The notes: generated by a model from the sequence alone, not told the origin. Shown: positions 37,414 through 47,600, counted from the stretch's first letter. The stretch is DNA of 64,000 nt from Haliea sp. (GCA_016704305.1 JADJAL010000059.1:62001-126000); one strand, 5' to 3'. Translations and numbers: made by a program.

Positions 37414-39669
37414 TCAGAAGTCATAGCGCACTTCGATCCCCGCCGTGCGATTGGCGTACTTGGGCACCAGCTGGATATAGCCGTTGGGCAACAGCGCCGG
37501 GCTGTTGGCATAAATCAACGAGGCGTAGTTGGTGTCCATCAGGTTTTTCACGAAGGCGGTGACACGGTACCCGTGGTTTTTGCCCGCCAGCACGGCGCGG
37601 ATATCCACGATGGTATAGGCGTCCTGCTCGGTGTACGGGTCCTGCGACAGTTCGTACAGCACATCATCCTGCGAACGCACGTTGGCGCCGAGGATCACGT
37701 CGAACGGCATCTCCTGCAGCGCGATGGTGTAGTCGGTGCTGAGGTTCAGTTTCCATTCGGGCGTGTAGGGTAATTTGCCGCCTGCCAGATCCTGGAAATT
37801 GTTCGGGCACTCGCCGCGCGCCTTTTGCCCGCCGCTGCAATTGCCATTGGGGTATTCATCTATCTGCGCATCGGTATAGACCAGCCCACCGGTGATGGTC
37901 CAGTTGTCCATCGGCTGGGCGATGAATTCCAACTCCACGCCCTGGGTAGTTACCGCGCCAACGTTGGTGACGTAAATTTGCCCGAGCGGGCCGACATCCT
38001 TGGATGCCTCTGCCTGGAAGTCGTGGTACTCGGAATAGAAGGCCGCAATATTCAGAAACAGGCGATTGTCGAGCCAGCGTGATTTCAGCCCTATTTCATA
38101 GGAATCACTGGTTTCCGGGTCGACACTGCTGCCGCCTGCGATCAGCGCGGTATCAAAGGCAGGGCCTTTGTAGCCGCGAACATAACTGGCGTAGGTCATC
38201 GCGTAATCACTCACGTCCCATTGCAACGACACCTTGGGCGAAAAATCGCTCTCATTCAGTGAGTCACTGGCCTCGCCAGGTGGCGGGAAGACAATACCGT
38301 CAGTGAAGTCCGCCTGGGTGTGATAGCTGAGATCGTCGTAGGTGTACCGCCCGCCGAGTATGAGCTGCCAGTCGTGCCAGAGATTGAAGTTCACCTCGCC
38401 AAACAGCGCGGAATTCTTGCTGTTGACGGTGGTTTTGGACTCGCGTGTTGTAGGTGGAACCGGCAGGCCGATGGCCGCCAGGACTCCTGCGGTAGTCGTG
38501 TTGCTGGTGTCGACATCCTGGTCGAAATAAAACGCCCCAATGACATACGACCCCCAGTCTGTTGGCGGCGAGGCGAGGCGCAGTTCCTGCGAGAACTGGT
38601 TCTGGTCGGTCTTGGGTGGCGAGGGGAAGCTCAGCGCCAGCGGGTTTTCCGGCGAGTCGTCGAGATCCACGATACTTTCACTCTCCCAGTCGCGATAGGC
38701 GGTGATTGACGTCAGCACATAACCTTCCACGTCCCAGTTTGCAGTAAGGGACACGCCGCTACTGCGTATATGGGTGAAGGTGCGCTGGTCATTGTTCACG
38801 TCCTGGTTGTCCTTGGACGGCACGACCGGCAACTGCTCCTGGAGCAGCCGCTGCTGGTCCGGGCCCGGCAGGATGTCGCGCACGCTCAGCGCCGTGCAAT
38901 CGCAATCGCTTTTGCTGTAGTCGCTGGCGAGCATGAATTCCAGGTCGTCATTCGCTTCCCACAGCAGTTTGCCGCGTACGTTAAAGGCCTCGTTATCATT
39001 CACCTTCTGGTCGTTGTAGTAGTTCTTGGAATATCCGTCATCGTCCACGCCGAAACCCGTCAGGCGATAGCCGAGCGTGTCCGTGATGGGGCCGGCGACG
39101 CTGCCATCCACGCGGTACTCGCCATCCTCGATCGCCGTGGCGGCTGCCGTGCCACCGAACTCGGGCGTCGGATCCATGGTGATGATATGCACCACGCCGC
39201 CGGAGGCGTTTTTGCCGTACAGCGTCCCCTGTGGCCCACGCAGGACTTCAACCCGTTCCACGTCCACCAGATCCAGGAACGCCATGCCGGAGCGGCCCAT
39301 CACCACCCCGTCCAGCATCGTGGAGACGCTCGGATCCACGCCCGGGCTGAACGTCTGCGTGCCGATGCCGCGAATATTGAATGACGAGGTCGAGGGGCCG
39401 GAGCTGGCCTGTACGTTCAGTGTCGGAATCAGGGTGGCCAATTCCGCCGCGTTCTTGAGCTGCGCTTCGGCCATTGCCGCGCCGGACAGCAGGGACACAC
39501 CAACGGGAACATCCTGCAGGTTTTGCTCGCGCTTTTGCGCGGTGACGATAAGTTCTTCCAGTATCGGGCGATCGCCCGTTGTCGGTGTTTGACCCAGCGC
39601 CGGCAGCGGAATCAGGCCGACGAGCAGGGCCGTTCGGATCAGCGTTAACGTCTTGCTATCGATAGTCAT
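37414..39669 (-). CDS. TonB-dependent receptor (751 residues)
   Basis: Outer-membrane active-transport receptor with signal peptide, TonB-box region L-E-E-L-I-V-T-A-Q-K-R-E-Q, plug (V-L-R-G-P-Q-G-T-L-Y-G-K-N-A-S-G-G) and a beta-barrel ending in V-R-Y-D-F. It is the first gene of a minus-strand run with the CoA transferase 11 bases downstream, which suggests import of a compound later handled as a CoA ester. An ACTATAAG promoter-like element lies 27 bases before the ATG. Confidence 0.92.
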   Translation of the reverse strand: MTIDSKTLTLIRTALLVGLIPLPALGQTPTTGDRPILEELIVTAQKREQNLQDVPVGVSLLSGAAMAEAQLKNAAELATLIPTLNVQASSGPSTSSFNIRGIGTQTFSPGVDPSVSTMLDGVVMGRSGMAFLDLVDVERVEVLRGPQGTLYGKNASGGVVHIITMDPTPEFGGTAAATAIEDGEYRVDGSVAGPITDTLGYRLTGFGVDDDGYSKNYYNDQKVNDNEAFNVRGKLLWEANDDLEFMLASDYSKSDCDCTALSVRDILPGPDQQRLLQEQLPVVPSKDNQDVNNDQRTFTHIRSSGVSLTANWDVEGYVLTSITAYRDWESESIVDLDDSPENPLALSFPSPPKTDQNQFSQELRLASPPTDWGSYVIGAFYFDQDVDTSNTTTAGVLAAIGLPVPPTTRESKTTVNSKNSALFGEVNFNLWHDWQLILGGRYTYDDLSYHTQADFTDGIVFPPPGEASDSLNESDFSPKVSLQWDVSDYAMTYASYVRGYKGPAFDTALIAGGSSVDPETSDSYEIGLKSRWLDNRLFLNIAAFYSEYHDFQAEASKDVGPLGQIYVTNVGAVTTQGVELEFIAQPMDNWTITGGLVYTDAQIDEYPNGNCSGGQKARGECPNNFQDLAGGKLPYTPEWKLNLSTDYTIALQEMPFDVILGANVRSQDDVLYELSQDPYTEQDAYTIVDIRAVLAGKNHGYRVTAFVKNLMDTNYASLIYANSPALLPNGYIQLVPKYANRTAGIEVRYDF

Positions 39670-39695
39670 CTTGTCGCCTTATTGTTGTTATTGAA

Positions 39696-39703
39696 CTTAT
39701 AGT
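39696..39703 (-). promoter_or_regulatory. Shared ACTATAAG element, TonB receptor 2 promoter
   Basis: Second copy of the 8-mer ACTATAAG, 27 bases before the receptor ATG; likely -10 region or a regulator site common to this gene group. Confidence 0.35.
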
Positions 39704-39786
39704 GCCAGCCTGCGGGACTCACGCTAAGGCAAGCCGCTCGGCTAGTGGCAGCCGCTTCTGGCAGCCACGGTTGCGAAGGTCGGTGC

Positions 39787-40815
39787 CTACTGCAGCGCGG
39801 GCTGTCGAGTGGTCTGCCGCAAGCGCAGGTTGTACAGCAGCAATTGGGCTATCAGTCTGGACTTCTTCCAGAACGAGGCCGATTCAATCGATTCCAGCAG
39901 GTCAGCGGGGAAGATGCTCTGATAGGTGGGGATGCGGTGGTTGCGGCGTATGGTCTCCAGCGAGTTGTTCCATTCCTTCTCCCATTCGATATTCATCATC
40001 ACCGGCGTTTCCCGGCCGTGCTGCCAGGCCTCGTTAATGATCTGCATCAGGATCGTGAACCCCCTGGGTTCCTTGAACGTGCTGATGGTCATCACGGCGG
40101 CGAGAAACATGGAGGAGTAATTGTGGCCAAACTGTGCGAGTTGGAAGGCCGATATGGCGATCTCGTTGGACGAGGTGGTCTCATAGCCGGCCACCAGATG
40201 CCAGACGTCATGCATTTGCAGGATACGGGCATTCAGGTAGTGCAGCGCATGCGGCAGTTCGCTGAGCGCGATGGCGTCGCGATCCAGCACTTCTGGGTCA
40301 TAGCCATTGTCGACAATCATTCTATAAAGCGATTGCCCCAGGCTATTTTGCGGGCACCGTGACAGCGCCTCGAAATCGGTATGCCCGGGAACAGGGTTTT
40401 TGATGGCGTCCGCCGCGCCCCACTGGTGGTGCGCATGGAGGTCCGCAAGATCGCGCATGCTCGGGTGCACGGCACCGGCCAGCGATGCGACCGCCACTGT
40501 GATGGAGATGGCGTCGTAACCCTCATCGTGCCCATCGACGACGGCCCAGAAGGCCTGCCAGAAACTGTCTTCCAGTGGTGCTTCAGGTAATCCCACAGGA
40601 ATCTCCGGGGTAGGCCCGGTGCCCAGCCAGGCCGACGCGATTGTGTCGCACACGGCGGTGGTGGCTTCGGGACAGGAATAGGCCACCCATGACATCACCG
40701 CGCACAGTTGCAGGCGTCCCTCGCCGCTGCCGCGTTTGGCGGCGGCGACGGCCTCGCGTATCGTGCTCGCGTCCACGCGGGCGGTGGATTGCTGGAGCCT
40801 TAGTCTGCGCGTCAT
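39787..40815 (-). CDS. Coq4-like ubiquinone-biosynthesis family protein
   Basis: 342 residues. The C-terminal half carries the Coq4 metal motif H-D-V-W-H, then 11 residues, then Glu, within L-Q-M-H-D-V-W-H-L-V-A-G-Y. In Coq4 this site binds zinc and is needed for ubiquinone assembly and C1 decarboxylation/hydroxylation. Bacterial paralogues of unknown function are common, and this one is longer than usual, with about 120 extra N-terminal residues rich in Ala and Asp. Start at 40815 is set by GGGAGA six bases upstream. The gene is divergent from the P450 gene, so a dedicated lipid or quinone-related role beside the P450 is possible. Confidence 0.75.
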   Translation of the reverse strand: MTRRLRLQQSTARVDASTIREAVAAAKRGSGEGRLQLCAVMSWVAYSCPEATTAVCDTIASAWLGTGPTPEIPVGLPEAPLEDSFWQAFWAVVDGHDEGYDAISITVAVASLAGAVHPSMRDLADLHAHHQWGAADAIKNPVPGHTDFEALSRCPQNSLGQSLYRMIVDNGYDPEVLDRDAIALSELPHALHYLNARILQMHDVWHLVAGYETTSSNEIAISAFQLAQFGHNYSSMFLAAVMTISTFKEPRGFTILMQIINEAWQHGRETPVMMNIEWEKEWNNSLETIRRNHRIPTYQSIFPADLLESIESASFWKKSRLIAQLLLYNLRLRQTTRQPALQ

Positions 40816-40887
40816 GATTGGTCTCCCTTGCACACTCGTGGCGACGGCAGCTTGGGGCTACCGGGCAGCGAATATTGGTTAACTCGT

Positions 40888-40895
40888 CTTATAGT
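40888..40895 (-). promoter_or_regulatory. Shared ACTATAAG element upstream of the Coq4-like gene
   Basis: Third copy of ACTATAAG, 73 bases before the Coq4-like start, in the Coq4/P450 divergent region (about 240 bases). TTG directly precedes it. Could be a -10 box or an operator shared with the two TonB receptor genes. Confidence 0.3.
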
Positions 40896-41053
40896 CAATT
40901 GGTCTGTGCTGAGTATACGTCTTCTATTGCGCATGGGAACCCTCGTCGAATTCAACCCCGGCATTAGGCAATCCAGCAAGGCGTGCTATTATCAGGCATG
41001 TGCCTTGATAACTCGGCAGATTATAACCAATAACACTGACAAGCTTGTTTGCA

Positions 41054-42295
41054 ATGAGGATCGCCCACGTGGAAAACGTATCCGCACCGCTCGATGACGA
41101 TAGTGTTGATATATCGGCGCTGCTCAAAATGGGCCCCATGGCGCCGATTTCCAATACGCATGCAACCTATGCAGCACTTCGCAATAACCAGCCTGTGCTG
41201 GATGTAACCAAGATCACGAGCGGCAATTCACAGGAGAGTAAAACATTCCTGATCACGCGCTACGCGGATGTCAAACACGTGCTGAAGGACGATGTAACCT
41301 ATTCGAGCGACATCAACCAGAGAACCATGGGCATCGTGATGGGGCCGACGATTGTCGGCATGGACGGCAAGGCGCATTTGAAACACCGCACGTTGATTAC
41401 GCCCTCGATGACGCCGCGCGTGCTCAAGGGGGACAATTTCCACGATGTGGTGCGCAGGACGGCCGACGAAACCATAGATGCTTTCGTGGGCAAAGGTGTA
41501 GCGGACCTGCACCACGATTTTTGTTTCAAGTACCCGCTTAAAGTCTTTGTCTCCCTGTTGGGTTTGCCGTCTGACGACCTGGACCAGGTGCATCACTGGG
41601 GGATCGACCTTTGCCTGGTGGCGCACGATCCGGGGAAGGGATTGCTTGCGGCGGATAAATTGCTCAACTACCTGACCCCCATCGTGCAGGCCAAGCGGAA
41701 AAGTTCCGATTCCGACATGATCAACATGCTGGTGAATGCACAGATTAACGGCGAGAAAATGTCGGATTACGAAGTCGTTTCTTTCCTGCGCTTGCTGGTG
41801 CTGGCAGGGGCGGAGACCACCAACCATTTATTGGGCACGGTCTGTTATGTGCTGCTGCACAACCCAGGCTTGATGGCGCGGGTCAGGGATGACCGGTCGT
41901 TGATCCCCGCGCTGTTCCATGAGGCGATGCGCTGGGAATCACCGATCGGGACACTGATGCGCGATGCCACTGTCGACACAGAAATCGGCGGTGTCGCCGT
42001 ACCCAAGGGCTCGCTCGTGCTTTGCCATATCGGCGCGGCGAATCGGGATGAGCGGCAGTTCGAGGATCCGGACCGGTTCGATATTGATCGTGTGGACAAT
42101 GAACATATCGGATTTGGCTATGGTCGCCATTACTGCGCCGGGTCGCACCTGGCGAAATTGGAAGCGGAAGTCGCGCTCAATGCCCTGCTGGATCGCCTGC
42201 AGGACCTCAAGCCAGATATGACCAAACCCTCCCGGATCATCGGCTTCTCGTTTCGTGGGCCGGACAGCTTGCCGGTTTCCTTCGCCGCAGCGTGA
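41054..42295 (+). CDS. Cytochrome P450
   Basis: 413-residue soluble bacterial P450. Seen: the I-helix oxygen-activation motif A-G-A-E-T-T-N, the E-x-x-R motif in E-A-M-R, and the heme-Cys motif F-G-Y-G-R-H-Y-C-A-G. It hydroxylates a hydrophobic substrate using ferredoxin-supplied electrons; no ferredoxin or reductase gene is adjacent. ATG at 41054 is the best start, with TTG at 41045 also open. Pattern is close to CYP families acting on terpenes, steroids or alkyl compounds; the substrate is not assignable. Confidence 0.93.
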   Translation: MRIAHVENVSAPLDDDSVDISALLKMGPMAPISNTHATYAALRNNQPVLDVTKITSGNSQESKTFLITRYADVKHVLKDDVTYSSDINQRTMGIVMGPTIVGMDGKAHLKHRTLITPSMTPRVLKGDNFHDVVRRTADETIDAFVGKGVADLHHDFCFKYPLKVFVSLLGLPSDDLDQVHHWGIDLCLVAHDPGKGLLAADKLLNYLTPIVQAKRKSSDSDMINMLVNAQINGEKMSDYEVVSFLRLLVLAGAETTNHLLGTVCYVLLHNPGLMARVRDDRSLIPALFHEAMRWESPIGTLMRDATVDTEIGGVAVPKGSLVLCHIGAANRDERQFEDPDRFDIDRVDNEHIGFGYGRHYCAGSHLAKLEAEVALNALLDRLQDLKPDMTKPSRIIGFSFRGPDSLPVSFAAA

Positions 42296-42331
42296 GGGAG
42301 GGGTTAGTGGCGGCGCGCCGCCGGGATAGCG

Positions 42332-42541
42332 CTACTCGTCGAGCATGCTTGAGAGCATTGACAGCTCCGCAGACGCTGGCCGATGGACCATTCTCAAGGA
42401 ATTGCTGACGTGGGACTGCTTTTCCACGATCTCAATTCTTCCGCCCTTGTGCAGGAACGCTTCAATCTGGTTGCTGATTTCATTGCGTAATCGCTGCTTG
42501 GAGTCGAACTGAACTGTGTCTTGCTGTTGATTCGTGCGCAT
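42332..42541 (-). CDS. Small protein with FLxxGGxI motif, unknown function
   Basis: 69 residues, no signal peptide. A helical N-terminal half is followed by A-F-L-H-K-G-G-R-I-E-I-V, a motif I recall from small conserved gammaproteobacterial proteins of unknown role. A ribosome site (GGGGTGA) lies close to the ATG. It is convergent with the P450 gene. Real gene status is probable, not certain. Confidence 0.55.
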   Translation of the reverse strand: MRTNQQQDTVQFDSKQRLRNEISNQIEAFLHKGGRIEIVEKQSHVSNSLRMVHRPASAELSMLSSMLDE

Positions 42542-42721
42542 ACGTCACCCCTGAATTGGATTCACGGCGACAATAAGGAAACGATGTTGCATTCAGGCGA
42601 CCAAATCGTGAACGAATTGTGACCGCAAGCCGCCAAACGGTGTTTGCCAATGGCCGCAGATGCACTAATCTCTCGACGCTGTGCCACCCTACCAACGTGA
42701 ACTGACAAACAGGAACAGGCT

Positions 42722-43153
42722 ATGACGCACCCGAACAAGGCTATCGTGGAAAAAATGTGGCGCGCGCTGAGCGAGATGGATTGGGAAACCATGAAGTCCT
42801 GCATGCACCCTCAAATTCATTATCGCGACGTGCCCAGCGATGATCCCGGGGCGCACGGCCCGGAGAACTGTGTGAAGCGCCTGCAGATCGCGTTTAAACA
42901 CCTGCACAAGCAGGAACAGGTTACCCACCATATCGCCTGCGAGGCGGATGTGGTGTTTCTCGACCACACAGAAACCTGGACGTTCACCTCGGGCGAAACG
43001 GCCGCCCACACCTTTGCCAGCATGCATGAGATCAAGGACGGCCTGGTGTACCGTTGGAGCGATTACTGGGATATGCAGAAATTTGTCGGGCAGTTTCCCG
43101 CCTGGTTTCTGGAAGAGATGATGAAGTCGACGGCAGACGACTTCACGGATTAA
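42722..43153 (+). CDS. SnoaL-like / NTF2-fold protein
   Basis: 143 residues of the cone-shaped NTF2-like fold (start K-A-I-V-E-K-M-W-R-A-L, H-Y-R-D-V-P, and C-terminal H-E-I-K-D-G-L-V-Y-R-W-S-D-Y-W-D). The family includes polyketide cyclases, delta-5-3-ketosteroid isomerases and limonene epoxide hydrolases. Two Asp and a His could form an acid-base site. Near the P450 and divergent small gene, it may process an oxidised terpenoid or steroid intermediate; this is inference. Confidence 0.82.
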   Translation: MTHPNKAIVEKMWRALSEMDWETMKSCMHPQIHYRDVPSDDPGAHGPENCVKRLQIAFKHLHKQEQVTHHIACEADVVFLDHTETWTFTSGETAAHTFASMHEIKDGLVYRWSDYWDMQKFVGQFPAWFLEEMMKSTADDFTD

Positions 43154-43157
43154 CTAA

Positions 43158-43193
43158 CAGCGGGGCCGCACCGTTGCTGTTGCGGCCCGGCTG
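43158..43193. terminator. Strong hairpin between convergent genes
   Basis: Stem CAGC plus GGGCCGCA pairs with TGCGGCCC plus GCTG, with one G-G mismatch and a 10-base loop. It starts five bases after the SnoaL-like stop and lies before the end of the convergent gene. No T-run follows, so it may act as a transcript-end hairpin or Rho-assisted terminator. Confidence 0.45.
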
Positions 43194-43221
43194 TGTCGTT
43201 CCTCCATTCGTCGTTGCGGGA

Positions 43222-43551
43222 TCAGGCGCCGACGCTGATCAGTTGCGTTTCAGACTGGCCGCTTTCATCGGTACGGTAGCGGTACTTCACGTCGCTACCC
43301 GACGGAGCGTCTTTCAACCGTGTGTCTGGCGGCAGTTTGAATTCCATCTTCTGATTGCGTTTCACGTTGCATTTCGATTGCGCATCGTATTTGGTGATTG
43401 AGTGAATCTGCACGCTAGTGGTGCCCTGTCCCGCCTGCTCACCGTGCAATACGGTACCTTCCAACAGGCAGTCCTTTTCACTATCAGCCATTACAAACGG
43501 AACGGCCATGAAAAGCGCCGGGATGATCATTGATTTGAGTAAAGGTTTCAT
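43222..43551 (-). CDS. Small exported protein, unknown function
   Basis: 109 residues with a clear signal peptide (M-K-P-L-L-K-S-M-I-I-P-A-L-F-M-A, cleavage near V-M-A-D). The mature part is beta-rich, with two Cys (C in K-D-C-L-L and S-K-C-N-V) that could form a disulfide. The start at 43551 is fixed by a near-perfect ribosome site (AAAGGAGGT). No family recognised. Confidence 0.72.
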   Translation of the reverse strand: MKPLLKSMIIPALFMAVPFVMADSEKDCLLEGTVLHGEQAGQGTTSVQIHSITKYDAQSKCNVKRNQKMEFKLPPDTRLKDAPSGSDVKYRYRTDESGQSETQLISVGA

Positions 43552-43760
43552 TTTATGTACCTCCTTTGCGACCTTCGGGAAAACCTTACACCCAAAAGAA
43601 GCACGCTTGCCACCTCGCTTAATGAAAAATTCATCAAATTGTAACAATTATGTGGTTGGGCGTTCACAGATTCGGCGCGGCTTGGGAGGGGTGGCTCAAG
43701 AAATGGACCGAAAAGTTACACCAGCGAATGACGCCGGTACCGCAGGCTAGCTCACGCTCA

Positions 43761-43805
43761 CTGTCATCTTGTTGTCACATCACTGTAAGAAACGCCCAAT
43801 ATACT
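43761..43805 (+). promoter_or_regulatory. PhoB box and -10 (Pho-regulated promoter)
   Basis: Three 7-base direct repeats spaced by four bases: CTGTCAT (43761), TTGTCAC (43772) and CTGTAAG (43783). This is the 11-base-period PhoB site. A -10 element TATACT starts at 43800, exactly 10 bases after the last repeat, the spacing used at PhoB-activated promoters. Predicts induction of the downstream gene under phosphate starvation. Confidence 0.8.
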
Positions 43806-43860
43806 CCGCGAAGCTCTTCCGGAAATCGTGCGCTTCAAGCGCTTTGAGAACGACTGAACT

Positions 43861-44223
43861 ATGAATCCCCTGATCCGATATTGCTCGATTGTGCTGCTGG
43901 CTTATTCTACCCAGGGCGCGGCCCTGTCGTTTTCGCCTGATGAATTCCAGGCTTCGCGAAAACTGGCCTGTGTGCTCGCCCAGCAGTCGTTGGGGCAACT
44001 CAGTGAAGACGAGTACGGCGCAAAAACGCACACGGTACTTGACGGCTTTGACGAGACCGAGCGCGAGCATATCCTCGCACAGGCGGTTGGCTATTTTGGT
44101 GGGCTCATGTATTCCAGCGCGAGCAGCGATGAAGCTGGCGAATCACTCAGGCTTGAAGAATTTCTGGCGAGCAATACCTGCGTCGAGGGCGAGGGATACA
44201 GCAAAGTCACTTTGCGCCTCTAG
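43861..44223 (+). CDS. Small secreted protein under PhoB control, unknown function
   Basis: 120 residues. Signal peptide (Y-C-S-I-V-L-L-A-Y-S-T-Q-G-A-A-L), then a helical mature domain with two Cys (A-C-V-L-A and N-T-C-V-E) that may be disulfide-linked. No enzyme motif seen. It sits 55 bases after the -10 of a strong PhoB promoter, so it is probably a phosphate-starvation protein, perhaps associated with the TonB receptor system downstream. Confidence 0.75.
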   Translation: MNPLIRYCSIVLLAYSTQGAALSFSPDEFQASRKLACVLAQQSLGQLSEDEYGAKTHTVLDGFDETEREHILAQAVGYFGGLMYSSASSDEAGESLRLEEFLASNTCVEGEGYSKVTLRL

Positions 44224-44460
44224 TCGCCCGGTAAGAAATCTGGTGCGGGAAGCGCAAGCCCTCACTGATCCGCCTGCTTTCGAGCTTCGGGCAATCATTT
44301 CTCTTCATTTGCATTTTTATCCCTAAAGGCACTGACCCAAGGTCAGGCCTGTGTCGTTGTGCCTCCATGCGAGGCCGGTATCCGCGGTAATTCCTGTCTG
44401 TCAGCCTCTGCGCGCTGGTTCTTCTTTGGTTAACGGTTTCCGCTGAGACATTTAATAAAT
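44224..44460. other. Intergenic stretch without a recognised gene
   Basis: Between the small secreted protein and the second PhoB box no coding frame with a start site stands out. A short palindrome (CTGACC-caa-GGTCAG, near 44331) is the only structure noted. The leader from the second PhoB promoter to the receptor ATG (44510-44666) is about 150 bases and likewise contains no gene. Confidence 0.6.
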
Positions 44461-44505
44461 CTGCAACATAACTATCACAAGACTGTCATTCGGTGCGACT
44501 AGCAT
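44461..44505 (+). promoter_or_regulatory. PhoB box and -10 upstream of TonB receptor/lipoprotein pair
   Basis: Repeats CTGCAAC (44461), CTATCAC (44472) and CTGTCAT (44483) are spaced at 11 bases. A -10-like TAGCAT starts at 44500, again exactly 10 bases after the last repeat. The arrangement equals that at 43761, only with a weaker -10 and first repeat. Confidence 0.7.
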
Positions 44506-44666
44506 GCATCGGCATGGAAGAAAGCGCGTCCGTGTTTCTGGCGACAAACGAGGCAGCTCGATGTAGCGCGGCAACACTTACACACCCGGACTTGCAGATG
44601 ATTTTTTCGACACGTGATTTTTCGACACTACCCAATCCGTTCCCAGGTTTAAGGCAAACATCCAAT

Positions 44667-47600
44667 ATGAAACGACTCGCAGTATGTGCCGGACTAGCGC
44701 TCTCTTTCCTATCCCATCAGGCACTTGCCGCCAATCTATACATGATGGTCTTTGTTGACGATGCGCCACTGAGTGGCGTCACGGTTAATCTCAACGAACG
44801 CAACCTGGGCACAACCGATAAGCGAGGTAGCGTCAGCGCGGAGCTGCAGGAGGGCAGCCATGTCGTCACGCTGGAGGACGACGACGTTCAGCTGCCGATT
44901 GAATTCAGGTCGGATGCCGAAGAGGACGTGGAGATAAAAGTAACATTCACCGCCACGCCGGGTAGTGCTCCGGATATCAGTATTCGCAAGTTCAGCGTGG
45001 ACGCGCCGGCCGGTGAGGGCTTTGTCACTGGAAAGATACTGGATAGCAGCGGTGCGGCCGTGCAGGGCGCTACCGTTGCGGCAGCGAATACCGCTTACTC
45101 AGCCACTACCGATGAGTTTGGCGTCTTTGTGCTGAAAGTGCCGCGCGGAGAGTACGCACTTGAGGTCAGCGCGCCGGGTTTGAAAACGGCATCAGTGCCC
45201 AGTGTGCGGGTGATGGCCGACACTGGTGTCAACGCCACCGTAACGCTGCGGCCTGAAGGCCTGGATATTGAAGCGCCGGACGTGGGCCCTGGTGGTGCGC
45301 CACTGGAGGAAGTGTTCGTGGTGGGCGTGTTCAATCCACAGGACAACGCCGCCAGTGTTGAACGGTATGCAACGTCGATCACCAACGCCATCGATGCGAC
45401 TGAGCTGGCACGGTTTGGAGACAGCGATATCGGCGCGGCGTTGAATCGCGTCTCCGGCGTTTCCATTGTCGATCGCAAGTACGCCACTGTTCGCGGCCTC
45501 GACGGCCGTTACATCTCCAGCACGCTCAACGGCCTGTTGATGCCGAGTACCGACCCCCAGCGCCGGGAAGTCGAACTGGATCTGTTCCCCACGGTCATTG
45601 TCGATGGCATAGACATCCAGAAAACGTTTACCGCTGACCAGTTGGCGACTACCACCGGTGGCGCTATCCAGATAAGGACCAAAGGCATTCCCGACGAGCG
45701 TATCCTGCAGGTCAGTGGATCGCTGGGTTATAACCCGGGCGCGACCGGAGACGATATCCTCAGCTATGCCAGCAGCAATGGCGATTGGGCGGGCTTTGAC
45801 TCCGGGCTGAGGGAAATGCCCAACGGTGTGTTGGGCGCCACGCAACAAGGTCGATCTTTGACCATCTGCGACCCCGCGATTGATCCGGTGCGCTGTACTT
45901 CCCCGGCGCAAGCCGCGCAACTGGGCGTGCAGTTCCAGGACGACTACCGGGTAGGCGACAAAACAGCGCTGCCCAATGGGGAAGTATCCGTCGCCTACGG
46001 CGACCGATTGCCCGCTGGCGAGAATGAGTGGGGTTACTACCTTGCCGCGGACTTGGACCGCACCACCGCAGATCGCGGCAACGCAGAGCTCGACAACCCG
46101 CTCGGCGTCATCGGCAATTATCAGCGCTCAACAGAGACCACGGCAATTACCGGTTACGGTGCCCTGGGTTACGAATACGGCGCCGCGAATGAAGTGCTGT
46201 CGAAAACGATCTACCTGCATAACACTGACGATATTACGCGCGTCGACTAGGGGTTGACCAGCACGAAGATAACCAGGTCGACGAGTATTTGCTGGACTGG
46301 ATAGAACGCCAATTCATCTCGCAGTCGTTTACCGGCCATAACGATTTCGAATTTGAGCATGGCGTGCACCAGCTGGACTGGCGTGCCGCCTACTCTGAAA
46401 CAGAGCGCGACGAGCCCGATCGTCGAACCTACACCTACTTCAACGATAACCTGTCCAGCTCCGCGTTTGAGCGCCGTTGGTCGAGGCTGGATGAAACCAG
46501 CACCGACCTGGGGGCAGATTATTCCATTGCGCTCGATTGGGGTGGCAATAGTTCTACGGAGTTCCAGGTGGGTGGAATGTGGTCCGACAAGGATCGACAC
46601 TTCGATCAATATCGCTTTGGCATAGATTTCACCGAGTTCGGGCAAGATATTGATCTCAACATAGACCAGAGCATCGAGAACGAGATACTGCCGTATAACA
46701 ACTTCGCAATTGGCAAGGTTGAGCTCAGGGCCAACACCACTGACACCGACTCCTATGACTCCCAGGAGGAGATCCAGGCGGGGTACCTGAATACTAATAC
46801 CGACTTTGGTGAGAACTGGTCACTCGTGGCGGGTGGGCGCTTCGAGAAATTCAACCAGAAGCTGAGCTACCCCAATGATCCACGGGTTTCGAATGAACTG
46901 GACTATGACGACTGGTACCCGGCGGTCAACCTGACCTGGCGAGCGACCGAGGAAGTGCAGGTACGCCTTGGCTACTCGCAGACTGTGTCCTATCCAGGGA
47001 TTATCGAACGCTCCGAAGCGCAAACCTACGATCCCGAGACCGATGATCCAATTTTCGGAAACCCGGATCTGGAGGTTTCCACGATCGATAACTCAGACGT
47101 GAGGGTAGAGTATTACTTCTCTGACACCGAGTGTTTCGCTGGCGCTGTTCTATAAATCCATAGATCAACCCGTAGAGCGTGCAGTTCCGGATGCCTCTGG
47201 TTCAGCAGCTGCCGATGCGACGACATTCATCAACCAGGAGAGTGCAGACCTCTCCGGCGTTGAACTGGATGGCACCAAAAACATGCTGGAGACCGATGAC
47301 TATCTGGTTTTTGTCAGCGGCAACCTCTCTTACATCGACTCGAAAGTGGATTTGTCAGAAGACTCCCTGCGCCTGGAAGGCGCCTCCGCTGATGGTCGTC
47401 AACTGCAAGGGCAGTCGGAATGGCTGGGCAACCTGCAGATCGGTGCGGATCACTACCCGACAGACCAGAAATTCACCCTGCTGTTTAACTACTTCGACAA
47501 GCGAATTTTTCGGGTTGCGCGTGGCGACAACACTGGCCCCGAGTACGAGGACAGCCGCCTGATCGTCGACTTCACCTACGAAAAAGTCTGGAGCGAAAAT

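Noticed and set aside
42309..42322. 14-bp palindrome (GGCGGC-GCGCCGCC) after the P450 gene
   Set aside because: No T-run and it is composed of simple GC alternation; could occur by chance in GC-rich DNA.
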